NCBI RefSeq assembly: GCF_000429265.1
Contig: NZ_AUBN01000010.1
Location: forward strand, 124,001 to 188,000
From: Actinomyces gerencseriae DSM 6844
GTDB lineage: Bacteria > Actinomycetota > Actinomycetes > Actinomycetales > Actinomycetaceae
Direction: 5' to 3'
DNA length: 64,000 nt
Part shown: piece by piece, positions 42,997 to 52,648 of the stretch
How positions within the stretch are numbered: position 1 is the first letter of the stretch
Layout of the letters: the number at the start of each line of letters is the position of its first letter
Position numbers and translations under genes: made by a program
Notes under the pieces: model-generated
Told to the model about the DNA's origin: nothing
What the model saw: the letters and a program-made list of their open reading frames with translations, nothing else
Database searches by the model: none

Positions 42997-44118
42997 CCGG
43001 CTCGCGGACCGAACGCGCACCGCTCGGGTCTCCGCCCCGAGGGCCTTGGCGACGTAGCCGAGGAAGAGGTCCTCGCCCTTCATGCGGGCGGTCTCCTCCG
43101 GGCCGACGACGACGCGCACGCCGTCGCGCAGCACCTGGGAGGCGCCTCCATCCGGGCCCAGGGGCAGGACGACGTGCTCCGGCTTGGGGGCGTAGACGGC
43201 CTCGGCGGTCCCGCCCCCGATGAGCGAGCGGATATTGGCGGCGACGACCTCCGCGTGGGCCCGGGCCGCATCGGCGCGCTTGGTCTCGCGCACGTCGGTG
43301 ATGTCGCCGATGGCCCACACGCCGGGGTGGTCGACGACGCGCAGGCGGTCGTCGACGCGGATGGTGCCGTCGTAGTGGCGGATCCCGTCGTAGTCCTCGC
43401 CGAGGAAACCGGTGGCGGCCGCCGAGCCGTGGGCGCGGAACCACATGTCGGCCTCGAGACGCCGACCGCCCCTGGTCGTCACGCGGAACGGGGACAGGAC
43501 CCCGGGGTCGACCGGCGGCAGGGCGACGAGCCGGTCCCCGGTGATGGTCTCGACGTCGCGCTGCTCGAGCTGGAAGCGGATCGCCTCGCGCAGCTCCGGC
43601 CTGTAGTCGCGGTTGTGCAGGATATCGGGCCCGGCCTCGAGGAGGACGACCTCCATCGCGGGGAAGGCGGAGGTGATCTCCCCGGCCAGCTCGATGCCGA
43701 CCTCTCCGGCCCCGGCGATGAGAACGCGCCCGGCCTGCTCGAGGTTGGCGTGGGCGCGCTCGATGCGGGCCTTGGCGACCACCGATGAGGACTCCAGGTG
43801 CTTGGCGGGGAAGGGGTAGGCCGTGCCGGTCGCCAGGACCAGGTGGTCGGCCTCGATGTCCCCCGCGCCGGCCACCGACGTGGTGGTGCCCCTGACTCCC
43901 AGGGCGGTGCCGTGGACGACCCGCCCGCGGGTCAGCAGGTTGTCGTAGGGCAGGAAGATCCTCTCGGCCCATTCGCGGTTGACGGTAGCGCGCAGCGCGG
44001 CGGCGTGGTTGACGAAGGTGTCCTTCTGCTCGACGAGGGCGACCTCGGCGACATCGTCAAGAGCCTTGGCGGCGATGATGCCGCCGTACCCTCCTCCGAT
44101 AATGGTGACGCGCGTCAT
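42994..44118 (-). CDS. FAD-dependent pyridine nucleotide-disulphide-type oxidoreductase (NDH-2/FSP1-like)
   Basis: The 374-residue flavoprotein has an N-terminal FAD motif VTIIGGGYGGIIAAKAL, a central NAD(P)H motif VLIAGAGEVGIELAGEI, and the late FAD-binding GVWAIGDITDVRETK. No CxxC redox pair is present, so it is not a disulfide reductase. Type II NADH dehydrogenases and AIF/FSP1-like quinone reductases share this layout, but no clear membrane anchor is seen. The ATG at 44118 has GGAAGGA at a good distance. Confidence 0.82.
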   Translation of the reverse strand: MTRVTIIGGGYGGIIAAKALDDVAEVALVEQKDTFVNHAAALRATVNREWAERIFLPYDNLLTRGRVVHGTALGVRGTTTSVAGAGDIEADHLVLATGTAYPFPAKHLESSSVVAKARIERAHANLEQAGRVLIAGAGEVGIELAGEITSAFPAMEVVLLEAGPDILHNRDYRPELREAIRFQLEQRDVETITGDRLVALPPVDPGVLSPFRVTTRGGRRLEADMWFRAHGSAAATGFLGEDYDGIRHYDGTIRVDDRLRVVDHPGVWAIGDITDVRETKRADAARAHAEVVAANIRSLIGGGTAEAVYAPKPEHVVLPLGPDGGASQVLRDGVRVVVGPEETARMKGEDLFLGYVAKALGAETRAVRVRSASR

Positions 44119-44131
44119 GTTTGTCCTTCCG

Positions 44132-44160
44132 ATTCGCAGTATTCGCAGCGGTGTTCGCAG
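44132..44160. repeat. Three direct TTCGCAG repeats upstream of the flavoprotein gene
   Basis: ATTCGCAG (44132-44139), ATTCGCAG (44141-44148) and GTTCGCAG (44153-44160) lie just before the ribosome-binding site. They may bind a regulator or be chance. Confidence 0.4.
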
Positions 44161-44214
44161 TGGCGTGTCGATGTGCTGTCCAGGTGATCCGCCGACGCGG
44201 CCCGCGCAGCGCGC

Positions 44215-46272
44215 TCAGGCCAGGCCGCGGCGGGACAGGAGTGGTTCGATGCGCGGGTCTCGGCCGCGGTACGCCCGGTAGGAGACCAGCGGGTCGCGAG
44301 AGTCCCCGCGGGAGAGGAACTCCCGGCGGAAGGCCTCGCCGGCCCAACGGTTCAGGCCCAGATCGCCGTCGCGCGCACCTTCGCCGTCCGTGCGGAACCA
44401 CTCGGTGGTATCGGCGTCCATGACCTCGCTCCAGATGTAGGAGTAGTAGCCCGCGCCGTAGCCGCCGGCGAAGATGTGGCTGAAGTAGGTGCTGCGGTAC
44501 CGCGGCGGGACGAGGGCGTCGTCGATGCCCTGCTCGCTCAGGGCGGCGTGCTCGAAGGCCTCGACCTCCTCCGCCCCGGCGGGCCCCTGCCCGGGAGCCA
44601 GCGTGTGCCAGGCCTGGTCGAGCAGGGCCGCTCCGAGGTACTCGGTGGTGGCGTATCCCTCGCCGAAGGCCCCCTGGCTCCGCACCTGCTCGACGAGCTC
44701 GGCGGGAAGCGCCTCACCGGTGTCCGCATGGCGGGCGTAGGAGGCCAGGACCTCGGGGTGGAGCGCCCACTTCTCGTTGACCTGGCTGGGGAACTCGACG
44801 ATGTCGCGGGGCACGGAGGTGCCCGAGGCGCTGGGCCACCGGGTGTCGGCCAGCAGGCCGTGCAGGGCATGACCGAACTCGTGGAAGCAGGTGATGACCT
44901 GGTCCCAGGTCAGCAGCGTCGGTCCGTCTGCGGGCTTGTCGATATTGACGCAGTTGATGACGACGGGCCGTCGCCCCGTCAGGTGGGACTGGTCGACCAG
45001 GCTGTCCATCCAGGCGCCGCCCTGCTTGCCCCGCCGGGCGTAGTAGTCGCCGACGAACAGGCCCAGCACCGGGGCGTCGGGGCCGGCGCCGTCGTGCACC
45101 TCCCACACGCGAACATCGGGGTCGTACATGTGCTCGGCGAGGTCGGTCCGCTCGCGGAAGGTGATGCCGTACAGGCGGGTGGCGGTGTGGAAGACGCCCC
45201 GCTCGACGACGTTCCACAGCTCCAGGTAGGGGGCGAGGGTGGCGTCGTCCAGGCCGAAGCGCTCCTTGCGCTCGGCCTCCTCGTAACGGGGCCAGTCGGC
45301 CGGACCGAAGGTCTCGCCCGGTCGCGTCCGCGGGTCGGCGTCCATGCGGGCCGCGTAGGTCTCGGCGTCGAGACGGGCATTGGCCATGGCCGCAGGCGTC
45401 AGCCGGCGCAGCATCCCGACCACCGCCTCGGTGGTGCCGGCCGCGGACTCGGCGGCGACGACTGCGGCGTGGTGGGGATAGCCGAGCAGCGCGGCGCGCT
45501 CGGCGCGAAGGCGGGCGATCTCGACGACGAGGGCGCGGGTGTCGTACTCGCCCTCCAGGCCACGGCTCATGGCCCTGGTCAGCAGCTCGATGCGCGCCGC
45601 GTGCGGCTCCGTGGTCACCAGGTCGGGGGTGGCGGTGAAGTTGGCGACGCCCGCGGCGTGCATGGCGTTGGCCGCGAGGGTTCCGAAGCGGGTCGTCAGA
45701 CTCGTCAGCCGTGAGTTGATCTCGCGCAGGCGATCGGCGTCGGCGCCGGTCAGGGCGACGCCGTCGCGCTCGAAGGCCTCGACGGTCAGACGGATGAGGC
45801 GCGCGGTCTGCTCGTCGATGGGCGCGCCGTCGGCATCGACCGGCTCGGCGCCGGTCTCGCGCGCGGCGCGGACGAGGCCGTCGAGAGCCTTGAAACGGCG
45901 GTACAGGCGGGTGTCGAGGTCGTACGCGTCGATGTGCGCCGACAGCTCGGGGGCGAGGGCCTCCTCCAGCTCGTCCAGGTCGGGGCAGTGCGTGGCGGAG
46001 GTGAGCGTCCTCAGGACGGTGAGGACTCGGTCGAGCAGCTCTCCGGAGCGCTCGAGGGCCTTGACGGTGTTGGCGATCGTGGGCTCGGCCTCGTTGGAGG
46101 CCACGGCCTCCCACTCGGAGCGCTGGACGGCCATGCCCGCGCGCACGGCCGGCTCGATGTCCTCGTGGCGCACGGCGGCGAAGTCGGGCAGTCCGAGGTC
46201 GAGCGTCCATGGCCGGGCGAAGACGTTGGTCCCGGGAAGCGCGACCGCTGTGATGGCAGTGGGCTCGGTCAT
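44215..46272 (-). CDS. M3 family metallopeptidase (peptidyl-dipeptidase Dcp-like)
   Basis: The 685-residue thimet-type peptidase has the zinc motif in CFHEFGHALHGLLA and the third ligand region FPSQVNEKWALH. A long helical N-terminal half closes the substrate channel. Length matches Dcp, and no signal peptide is present, so it acts on cytoplasmic peptides. Oligopeptidase A is a possible alternative. The ATG at 46272 is the first in frame. A Pcp domain elsewhere in the window hints at active peptide turnover. Confidence 0.93.
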   Translation of the reverse strand: MTEPTAITAVALPGTNVFARPWTLDLGLPDFAAVRHEDIEPAVRAGMAVQRSEWEAVASNEAEPTIANTVKALERSGELLDRVLTVLRTLTSATHCPDLDELEEALAPELSAHIDAYDLDTRLYRRFKALDGLVRAARETGAEPVDADGAPIDEQTARLIRLTVEAFERDGVALTGADADRLREINSRLTSLTTRFGTLAANAMHAAGVANFTATPDLVTTEPHAARIELLTRAMSRGLEGEYDTRALVVEIARLRAERAALLGYPHHAAVVAAESAAGTTEAVVGMLRRLTPAAMANARLDAETYAARMDADPRTRPGETFGPADWPRYEEAERKERFGLDDATLAPYLELWNVVERGVFHTATRLYGITFRERTDLAEHMYDPDVRVWEVHDGAGPDAPVLGLFVGDYYARRGKQGGAWMDSLVDQSHLTGRRPVVINCVNIDKPADGPTLLTWDQVITCFHEFGHALHGLLADTRWPSASGTSVPRDIVEFPSQVNEKWALHPEVLASYARHADTGEALPAELVEQVRSQGAFGEGYATTEYLGAALLDQAWHTLAPGQGPAGAEEVEAFEHAALSEQGIDDALVPPRYRSTYFSHIFAGGYGAGYYSYIWSEVMDADTTEWFRTDGEGARDGDLGLNRWAGEAFRREFLSRGDSRDPLVSYRAYRGRDPRIEPLLSRRGLA

Positions 46273-46343
46273 GGGCCCATCGTGCCATGCGCCAGGGGCC
46301 TCTTAAGGACAGTGAGCAGAGGGCCGTGGATCGTTAGACCTTG

Positions 46344-46898
46344 TCAGAGGGCATCGTGTCCCCGGTCGGGCATGCTGCCAGCCGCCAGAGACACGATGAG
46401 GTCGGCGATCTCGGAACCATCGGGATTCTGGCCGCGGCTGTCGACGGCGCGGTTGGCCCACCAGCCGTCCACGGCCAGCAGTGCCACACGCTGCATCGGG
46501 GTGAGCTCGGAGACCTCTCCGACCCACTCGTGGCGCAGCGCGCTCCAGGTCTCTTTGAGCTTCTCCGCCTCCGGCGTCGCCGAGAGCATGAAGCTGACCT
46601 CTCCGGGGAGGATCTCGCCGTCGACGACGGAGCGGGCCAGGGCCTCGATGCGCTCGGCGCGGCTCGCCTCCCCCAGTGGTTTACCGAGCGCCTCCAGGGC
46701 CTCGGCCCGCCACCGCTCCTGGAAGGCCGCCGCGATGCCCTCCAGGAGGTCGGTCTTGGTGCGGAAGTGGTAGATGATCCCGCCACGGGTCAGTCCGACG
46801 TGCTCGGCCAGGGCGTCGAAGGTGAGCGCGTCGAAGCCATCGCGGTGGGCGAGCTCGAGGGCTCCGGTGATGATGCGCTCTCGCTTCGAGGTTCTCAT
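46344..46898 (-). CDS. TetR-family transcriptional regulator
   Basis: The 184-residue protein has a TetR helix-turn-helix at about residues 8-55 (RERIITGALELAHRDGFDALTFDALAEHVGLTRG is cut here by motif: GIIYHFRTKTDLL is diagnostic). The C-terminal part is a helical ligand-binding domain. The ATG overlaps the stop of the MFS gene by four bases, so both are made from one mRNA. A dyad at 48417-48435 over the MFS promoter is the likely operator, giving autoregulation. Confidence 0.9.
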   Translation of the reverse strand: MRTSKRERIITGALELAHRDGFDALTFDALAEHVGLTRGGIIYHFRTKTDLLEGIAAAFQERWRAEALEALGKPLGEASRAERIEALARSVVDGEILPGEVSFMLSATPEAEKLKETWSALRHEWVGEVSELTPMQRVALLAVDGWWANRAVDSRGQNPDGSEIADLIVSLAAGSMPDRGHDAL

Positions 46899-48409
46899 GA
46901 GGTCTCCTCGCTCGTCCCGCTCGTGGTCGGAACGTGCCGTACGGCCATGACGCCTGAGACCACGAGGATAACGGCTGCGATCACCGCCGTGGCCTGCATG
47001 GCGTGGGTGAAGGCGGTCCGGGCCTGGGCCATCAGCCGGGCCTGGGCGGGATCTATCCGGTCGACGATGCCCGCCAGGGTCGCCAGGGACTGCTCGGCGG
47101 CGTCGACCACCCGGTTCGGAAGGTCCGCGGGAGGCCGCCCGAGCAGAAGGCGGTAGCCGACGTCCTGGATCGTTCCCAGCACCGCGATCCCCAGGGCGAC
47201 GCCGAGCTCGAGGCCGGTCTCGGAGATGGCCGAGGCCGCCCCTGCCCGGTCCACCGGCACCGATCCCAGGACCGCACCGGTGGAGACCGTGAAGGCCAGG
47301 CCGATACCGGTGCCGATGACGAGCAGGCCGATGCAGATCACCACGATCCCGCCGTGGGACTCGCCCACGGCGACGACGAGGAGGCCCGCCGCGGCCAGAA
47401 TCAGGCCACCGCCCAGTGCCCGACCATTGCCGAGCCGGTGCACCGCCGCGGCCACGACCGCGACGACGGCGATGGAGGCCAGCGAGGCGGGGAGTTCGGT
47501 CAGGCCCGCCTGAAGCGTGGAGTAGCCCCGGACGAGCTGGAGGTACTGGGAGAAGAAGTAGAGGAGGCCGGCCAGCGCGAAGATCGCCAGGACGGTGGCC
47601 ACGATCGCCCAGGTGAAGGCGGGGCGCTTGAAGAGCTCGATGTCGATCAGCGGTGTCGTCAGCGTGCGCTGGCGCCGCAGGAAGAGCCACCCGGCACCGA
47701 GCCCGGCGAGCAGGGCCGCCACAGCAACGACCGCCAGGCCATTATGGGCGAAGGACTTGACGGCGTAGACGATCGGCACGATGGCCAGCACCGACAGCAT
47801 CGCGGAGACCAGGTCGACCGGACCGCCACGCTCGTTCCTCGACTCGGGCAGGAGCCGCAGGCCGGCGATGATGACAACGGCCATGACGGGAACGTTGATG
47901 AGGAAGACGCTGCCCCACCAGAAGCGCTCGAGCAGGGCGCCGCCGATCAACGGGCCCAGGGCGGTGCCGCCGGAGCTGCCCGCCGACCAGATCGCGATGG
48001 CGGTGGTGCGGTGACGGGCGTCGGGGAAGATGTTGCGGATCAGGGAGAGGGTGGAGGGCATGATCGTGGCCCCTCCGACGCCCAGCAGGGCACGGGCGGC
48101 GATGAGAGCACCCGCGCTTGGCGCGAAGGCCGCCATGACGCTGGCCACGCCGAAGCCGAGCGTCCCGATGAGCAGGAGACGTCGCCGGCCGATGCGGTCG
48201 GCGACGTTTCCCATGGTCACCAGCAGGCCCGCCAGGGTGAAGGAGTAGATGTCACCGATCCACAGCAGCTGGCTGGCCGTCGGCCCCAGGTCCGCGCCCA
48301 GCGAGGGGATGGCCAGAGCCAGCACCGTGGAGTCGATGGCCAGCAGGGTCACAGCGAGGGTCAGGACGGCCAGAGCCGCCCAGGCGCGAAGTCCAGGAGT
48401 AGGAGTCAC
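46895..48409 (-). CDS. MFS drug:H+ antiporter, DHA2 (14-helix) family
   Basis: The 504-residue transporter has about 14 membrane helices, the DHA2 motif LLAIDSTVLALAIPSLG in helix 1, GNVADRIGRRRLLLIG as motif A, and RALLGVGGATIMPSTLSL in helix 4. I start it at GTG 48409, because a good -10 TATAGT (48422-48427) lies upstream, while the alternative ATG at 48430 would precede the transcription start. Expression is probably repressed by the TetR protein encoded by the overlapping downstream gene. Confidence 0.9.
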   Translation of the reverse strand: MTPTPGLRAWAALAVLTLAVTLLAIDSTVLALAIPSLGADLGPTASQLLWIGDIYSFTLAGLLVTMGNVADRIGRRRLLLIGTLGFGVASVMAAFAPSAGALIAARALLGVGGATIMPSTLSLIRNIFPDARHRTTAIAIWSAGSSGGTALGPLIGGALLERFWWGSVFLINVPVMAVVIIAGLRLLPESRNERGGPVDLVSAMLSVLAIVPIVYAVKSFAHNGLAVVAVAALLAGLGAGWLFLRRQRTLTTPLIDIELFKRPAFTWAIVATVLAIFALAGLLYFFSQYLQLVRGYSTLQAGLTELPASLASIAVVAVVAAAVHRLGNGRALGGGLILAAAGLLVVAVGESHGGIVVICIGLLVIGTGIGLAFTVSTGAVLGSVPVDRAGAASAISETGLELGVALGIAVLGTIQDVGYRLLLGRPPADLPNRVVDAAEQSLATLAGIVDRIDPAQARLMAQARTAFTHAMQATAVIAAVILVVSGVMAVRHVPTTSGTSEETS

Positions 48410-48416
48410 GACCGTA

Positions 48417-48435
48417 ACTGTACTATACATACAGT
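48417..48435. promoter_or_regulatory. Probable TetR operator and promoter of the MFS gene
   Basis: ACTGTA-N7-TACAGT (48417-48422 and 48430-48435) encloses the minus-strand -10 TATAGT. A wider 11-bp inverted repeat GTCACGACCGT/ACGGTCGTGAC (48405-48415 and 48442-48452) shares the same centre. Occupancy would block RNA polymerase. Confidence 0.6.
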
Positions 48436-48464
48436 GAAGTAACGGTCGTGACGAGGGCCTCCTC

Positions 48465-49625
48465 TCACCTCAGGCGCCGGTGGCGGAGCACCTCGGCCAC
48501 GTCCGGCGCGAAATAACCCGGACCCTTGAGGACCTTGCCATCCTCGCGATAGATCGGCTTGCCATCGGCACCCAGCTTGGACATGTTGGAGCGCTGCACC
48601 TCGGCGAGCACGGCGGCCAGGTCGATGCCCGTCTCCAGGGCCATGCCGTAGATGACGTAGACCAGGTCCGCCAGGGCGTCGGCGGCCGCCACCGTGTCCC
48701 GGGTGCCGTCATCTGCGGCGACGGCGCGCGCATAGGCGGCCTCGATCTCGCCACGGGCGGACGCCCCGTAGACGGCCTCGACGAGCTCGGCGAACTCCTC
48801 GGCGATGAGGCTCATGCGCATGTCCAGGCTCTCCCTGCCCAGGCTGGGGCCGTCGGTGCGCACGGGCAGGCCGTACAGGTGGTGGAAGCGGCGCACGAGG
48901 GCCTCGGGGTCGTCGCCCTCCCGCTCGCCGACGCCGTCGGCGGCCACGAGCGGAGTGACCGCGCCATGGGTGCGGGAGGAGCCGCTCGCCCGCCCGTCGG
49001 CGATGACGGGACCGTCCCAGGGGGCCGCCGGCCGTCGCGGGTCGTCGGGCAGGAGCGTGCCGACCCAGCCGTCGTGGAAGGCTCCGTCATTGGCGATGTA
49101 CGAGCGCACCCGCCCCTCGCGGCGGAAGCCCAGCCCCCAGGCCACCCGCCAGGACGCCCAGTTGGGGACGCCGTCGTGGATGTCGCAGCGCCATCGCAGG
49201 GCGACGGCGCGCATCGGGCCGGCCGGGTCGAATGCGGCCTCGATGAGGGCGCGGGCGGCGCGGGAGACGATGCCCCGCCCGCGGGTCTCGGGGGCCAGCC
49301 AGTAGCCGATCTCCCAGGGGCCGTCCTGTCGGCCGGTGACGCCCATCATGCCGACGAGGGCGGTGCCGTCCCGACGCTCCTCGCGCACCGCCCAGTTCAG
49401 GGAGGTGCCGCTCTCCCAGCCCTCCGCGACCATTCCGGTCACGAAGCCCTCGGCGTCGGCGCGGGTGTAGCCGCGGGGCACGGTGGTCCACTCCTGGATG
49501 TCGGGGTCCTGGCAGATCTCGGCGATCCGGTCGATATCGGCCCCGGTGGGCGCGGACAGCAGGAGCGCGGGCAGCGGCTCGTCGTCCCGCCGGGCGGCGG
49601 GAACACGGATCTCGAAGGGCCTCAT
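48465..49625 (-). CDS. Fusion of GNAT acetyltransferase and MazG-like NTP pyrophosphohydrolase
   Basis: The 386-residue protein has two domains. Residues of about 1-205 are a RimJ/RimL-type GNAT domain with EIGYWLAPETRGRGIVSRAARALIEAAF holding the acetyl-CoA loop RGRGIVS. After a Pro/Gly linker, residues of about 240-386 are an all-alpha nucleotide pyrophosphohydrolase with RMSLIAEEFAELVEAV (ExxE metal ligands) and ADALADLVYVIYG (second acidic set), ending SNMSKLGADGKPIYREDGKVLKGPGY. The ATG at 49625 lies 8 nt after TATCAT. What unites the two activities is unknown. Confidence 0.82.
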   Translation of the reverse strand: MRPFEIRVPAARRDDEPLPALLLSAPTGADIDRIAEICQDPDIQEWTTVPRGYTRADAEGFVTGMVAEGWESGTSLNWAVREERRDGTALVGMMGVTGRQDGPWEIGYWLAPETRGRGIVSRAARALIEAAFDPAGPMRAVALRWRCDIHDGVPNWASWRVAWGLGFRREGRVRSYIANDGAFHDGWVGTLLPDDPRRPAAPWDGPVIADGRASGSSRTHGAVTPLVAADGVGEREGDDPEALVRRFHHLYGLPVRTDGPSLGRESLDMRMSLIAEEFAELVEAVYGASARGEIEAAYARAVAADDGTRDTVAAADALADLVYVIYGMALETGIDLAAVLAEVQRSNMSKLGADGKPIYREDGKVLKGPGYFAPDVAEVLRHRRLR

Positions 49626-49775
49626 GCCCGGGGATGATAGCCCGCACGGCATAGCACGCACGGCGTGAGGCTCCAACGGACGCCGGCCGGATCCGGACGA
49701 TGGGCGGCGACGGTCGACTAGGGTGGGCGGTGCCCTCTGGCATGCCCGGTATGTCCCGATATGCAAGGAGCCACT

Positions 49776-51095
49776 GTGAGTCGGTCCCCGGCGCCCGCCG
49801 CCCCGCCCATGCCCCGCTGGCTGCACCCGTCGGTCCGGGTGCGCGTCCGCTCGGGGGTGGTGTGCGTCGAGCAGCGAGTGCCCGCTCGGGTGGCCGAGTT
49901 CAAGGTCGTGCACGACATGGACCGGACGGGGCCCGATAAGCGCACCGTCCCGTTCTACGAGTCCGGGCTGACCGACCCTGACGCCCTGCCACTGGTGCGC
50001 GAGCGGCTGACCGTCCCGCTGGCCGCCGTCGGCTCGAAGGAGGAGGCGGACCGTGCCGTGCGCGGGGCGCTGGCGGGCTTCCGGCCGCCCCGGGGCGCCT
50101 CGCGGCTGGCGGCCCTGCCCCGGTGGGACTTCTTCGGCTACGCGGTGGGAACGGTCCTCCTGGCCTGCTTCACCGCCGGGGTGTGCGTGTTCGGCGTCAG
50201 CATGATGCTGGATATGACACGGCCGCCCGGCGGGGACGAATTCGGCCTGGTGTTCATAACCGTCCTCATGTCGCTGATGACGGTGGGCGCGACGGCGTTG
50301 ACACTCGTGGTGGCGCGGCGTGCCTGGGCGATGCGCACCCCGCCGTGGCTGGCGGAGGACCAGTGGCGGCTCCTGCGCCGGACGCTGACGGGACTCGCCT
50401 GCCAGGAGCCGGGCTCCTCCCGGCCGCTGGACGTGGAGGAAGGTCTGCGGCGTGACCTGCTCACTCACCCGAACGGGGAGCGGACGGTGCGCGGCCTGAC
50501 CCGTGATGGGCTGCCCGGCCCGGTCTGGCCCGACGGGGCCGACGTGGCCAGGGCCGTGCGCCGGGCCGGGCGGACCACCGCGGGGCTCGCCGTCGTCCTG
50601 CTCCTGGGGCTCGTCGTCGGCGGTGTACTCCTCATGATCCCTGTGTCCATGGGCTTGTTCTCCCCCATGACCCTTCCGGTCCTGGCCTACGCGATCCTCG
50701 GCGCGTTCGTCTGCTCGCGCCTGAAGCGCTCCGACGCCGTGATACTGAGCCACCCGTCCGCGGTGCCCGGCGACCACGGGCCCGTCACGATCCACCCGGA
50801 TCGCGTCGACGTCCTCTCCCTGCCCTCGTGGTGCGAGGCCCGTCGCCGCGAGGACAGGTGGAACTCCCTGTTCGCCGTGCACCTCCTCCTGGCCGCAGCC
50901 GTGCCGGCCTCGCAGGCCGCCATCGCCATCGTCCTCCACGACGACTCGCTCGTCACCGGCGGCGGGATCGGACCGGCGGCCGCGGCGGTGCCCTTGAGCG
51001 TCCTCGCCCTGGGCGGCGCGGCGGGCGCGTGGTGGTCCGCGAGTCGGGTGCGTCGGCGGGATGCGGAGCGGCGCGCCGCCGCCGGGCTGGCTTGA
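49776..51095 (+). CDS. Membrane protein, function unknown
   Basis: The 439-residue protein has a soluble N-terminal 110 residues, then two pairs of membrane helices (FFGYAVGTVLLACFTAGVCVF with LVFITVLMSLMTVGATALT; then TTAGLAVVLLLGLVVGGVL with TLPVLAYAILGAFV), and a last pair near the C-terminus. I recognise no family. The GTG at 49776 has AAGGAG at ideal spacing, better than the ATG 15 nt upstream. It is divergent from the GNAT fusion gene and converges on an MFS gene. Confidence 0.75.
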   Translation: MSRSPAPAAPPMPRWLHPSVRVRVRSGVVCVEQRVPARVAEFKVVHDMDRTGPDKRTVPFYESGLTDPDALPLVRERLTVPLAAVGSKEEADRAVRGALAGFRPPRGASRLAALPRWDFFGYAVGTVLLACFTAGVCVFGVSMMLDMTRPPGGDEFGLVFITVLMSLMTVGATALTLVVARRAWAMRTPPWLAEDQWRLLRRTLTGLACQEPGSSRPLDVEEGLRRDLLTHPNGERTVRGLTRDGLPGPVWPDGADVARAVRRAGRTTAGLAVVLLLGLVVGGVLLMIPVSMGLFSPMTLPVLAYAILGAFVCSRLKRSDAVILSHPSAVPGDHGPVTIHPDRVDVLSLPSWCEARRREDRWNSLFAVHLLLAAAVPASQAAIAIVLHDDSLVTGGGIGPAAAAVPLSVLALGGAAGAWWSASRVRRRDAERRAAAGLA

Positions 51096-51123
51096 GCCAC
51101 TGCGAGCCGGTCGGGTCGCAGCC

Positions 51124-52374
51124 TCATCCGCCCGCGCCGGCGCGCCCCCTCCTGCGCAGCACCGGCCAGCTCGTCATGAGTATCGCGCCGCCCAGCAGCC
51201 CGTAGACCAGAGCGACCCAGGTCCCGCGGGCATCGGCGAACCAGCCGACGATCGGCGGTGAGATGAGCATGATGACCCGGGCGAGCCAGGACACGATGGT
51301 CAGGCCGGCACCGGGTCTCATGCCGGGAACGTCGTCCGCGGCGGCGTAGGCCACGGGCACGGCGACGGCGCAGCCCGCGCCGGCGATCACCATGCCGATG
51401 AGGGTGCCCGGCACCGAGCCGGTCGCGAGAGCCGTCCCCATGCCCACGGCCACGAGCGTGCCGCCGCCTGCGATCACCGCGCGCTCCCCGAGCCGGTCGA
51501 TGATGGCGTCCCCCACCAGCCGCCCGATGATCATGGTCCCCTGCAGGCAGACCAGGCCCATGCCCACCGTGCCGGGTGCGGCGCCCTGGTCGAAGAGCAG
51601 CAGCGAGGACCAGCTGTCGGCGGAGTCCTCGGGGAACATGGCGGCGGCGCACATGACGCCCAGCACGATGACGACACCGGCGGTCAGCAGACGGGATGTA
51701 CGGGCCCCCGCCCCGGAACGCGGGCCGCGGGAGTCGGCGGCGTCGTCCGGGAGCGGGGTCCCCTCCGGCCGGTCGTCGGCATCCGGCCCCCTGATCGTCC
51801 ATGGCAGCGCAGTCCCGGACAGGAGCGCCAGCAGGACGAGGACGGCTGCCATGTGCAGCCCGACGGGAACGCCCGCGCCGGCCATGGCCTGTCCTGTGAG
51901 GGCACCGAGCACCGCGCCCAGGCTCCAGGCGGCGTGGAAGCTGGTGATGATGCTGGACCCCCACCGCCGCTCCACGCGCAGGCCGTGCGCGTTCTGGGCG
52001 ACATCGACAATGGCGTCCACGGCGCCGACCCAGGCCATGCACAGCGCGAAGACGAGCCAGGAGTCTGCCAGTCCGGCGCCGAGCAGTCCGAGGCCGAGCA
52101 CGACCATGCCCACCGAGGCCACTCGCGCAGAGGTGAAGCGGGTGATGCACCAGGAGGCCGCCAGCCCGGCCCCGAGTGCGCCGACGGAGGAGAACATGAC
52201 GGCCTGACCGAAGGCCGCCTTGGTGATGCCCAGATGCGCGAGCAGCTCGGGATAGCGGGGCACCAGGTTGGAGAAGCCCAGGCCGTTGGCCAGGAAGGTG
52301 AGGCAGACGGCGGTGCGCGCCCTGACGAGGGCGGGCGGATGCCTCGCGGCGGGGGCGGGAACGGTGCCGGTCAC
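51124..52374 (-). CDS. MFS transporter
   Basis: About 12 membrane helices are visible in 416 residues, with a charged central loop (RGPDADDRPEGTPLPDD). The N-terminal half has ANGLGFSNLVPRYPELLAHLGITKA and the second half GTMIIGRLVGDAIIDRLGERAVIAGG. The pattern resembles YbjJ/Fucose-permease-like MFS proteins of unknown substrate. I choose GTG 52374 because upstream codons up to 52425 encode a polar segment without membrane character; a start further in is also possible. Downstream it converges on the membrane-protein gene. Confidence 0.8.
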   Translation of the reverse strand: MTGTVPAPAARHPPALVRARTAVCLTFLANGLGFSNLVPRYPELLAHLGITKAAFGQAVMFSSVGALGAGLAASWCITRFTSARVASVGMVVLGLGLLGAGLADSWLVFALCMAWVGAVDAIVDVAQNAHGLRVERRWGSSIITSFHAAWSLGAVLGALTGQAMAGAGVPVGLHMAAVLVLLALLSGTALPWTIRGPDADDRPEGTPLPDDAADSRGPRSGAGARTSRLLTAGVVIVLGVMCAAAMFPEDSADSWSSLLLFDQGAAPGTVGMGLVCLQGTMIIGRLVGDAIIDRLGERAVIAGGGTLVAVGMGTALATGSVPGTLIGMVIAGAGCAVAVPVAYAAADDVPGMRPGAGLTIVSWLARVIMLISPPIVGWFADARGTWVALVYGLLGGAILMTSWPVLRRRGRAGAGG

Positions 52375-52459
52375 TGAGGTGGTCCTCGCAGTCCTGGTGG
52401 GCAGAACATGGGCGGAGCACAACATGGGCCCGGCTGCTCGGCCGAACCCACGTCCCCGG

Positions 52460-52547
52460 TGTCCGAGGGGGGACTTGAACCCCCACGCCCGTTTAATTAG
52501 GCACTAGCACCTCAAGCTAGCGCGTCTACCTATTCCGCCACTCGGAC
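52460..52547 (-). tRNA. tRNA-Leu (anticodon GAG)
   Basis: The 88-nt minus-strand sequence folds with acceptor GTCCGAG/CTCGGAC, anticodon stem CTAGC/GCTAG around TTGAGGT (anticodon GAG, complement at 52511-52513), a long variable arm as expected for leucine tRNA, T loop TTCAAGT and A73. CCA is not encoded. Confidence 0.97.
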
Positions 52548-52648
52548 CCTGTCATCATCGCCACGGGAAGGAGCACCCGCCGCGGCAACGGAGAGAAATC
52601 TAGCACGCCCTCCGCAAGACGCGGCAACTCCGCCCCTGGTGCGCTCAG

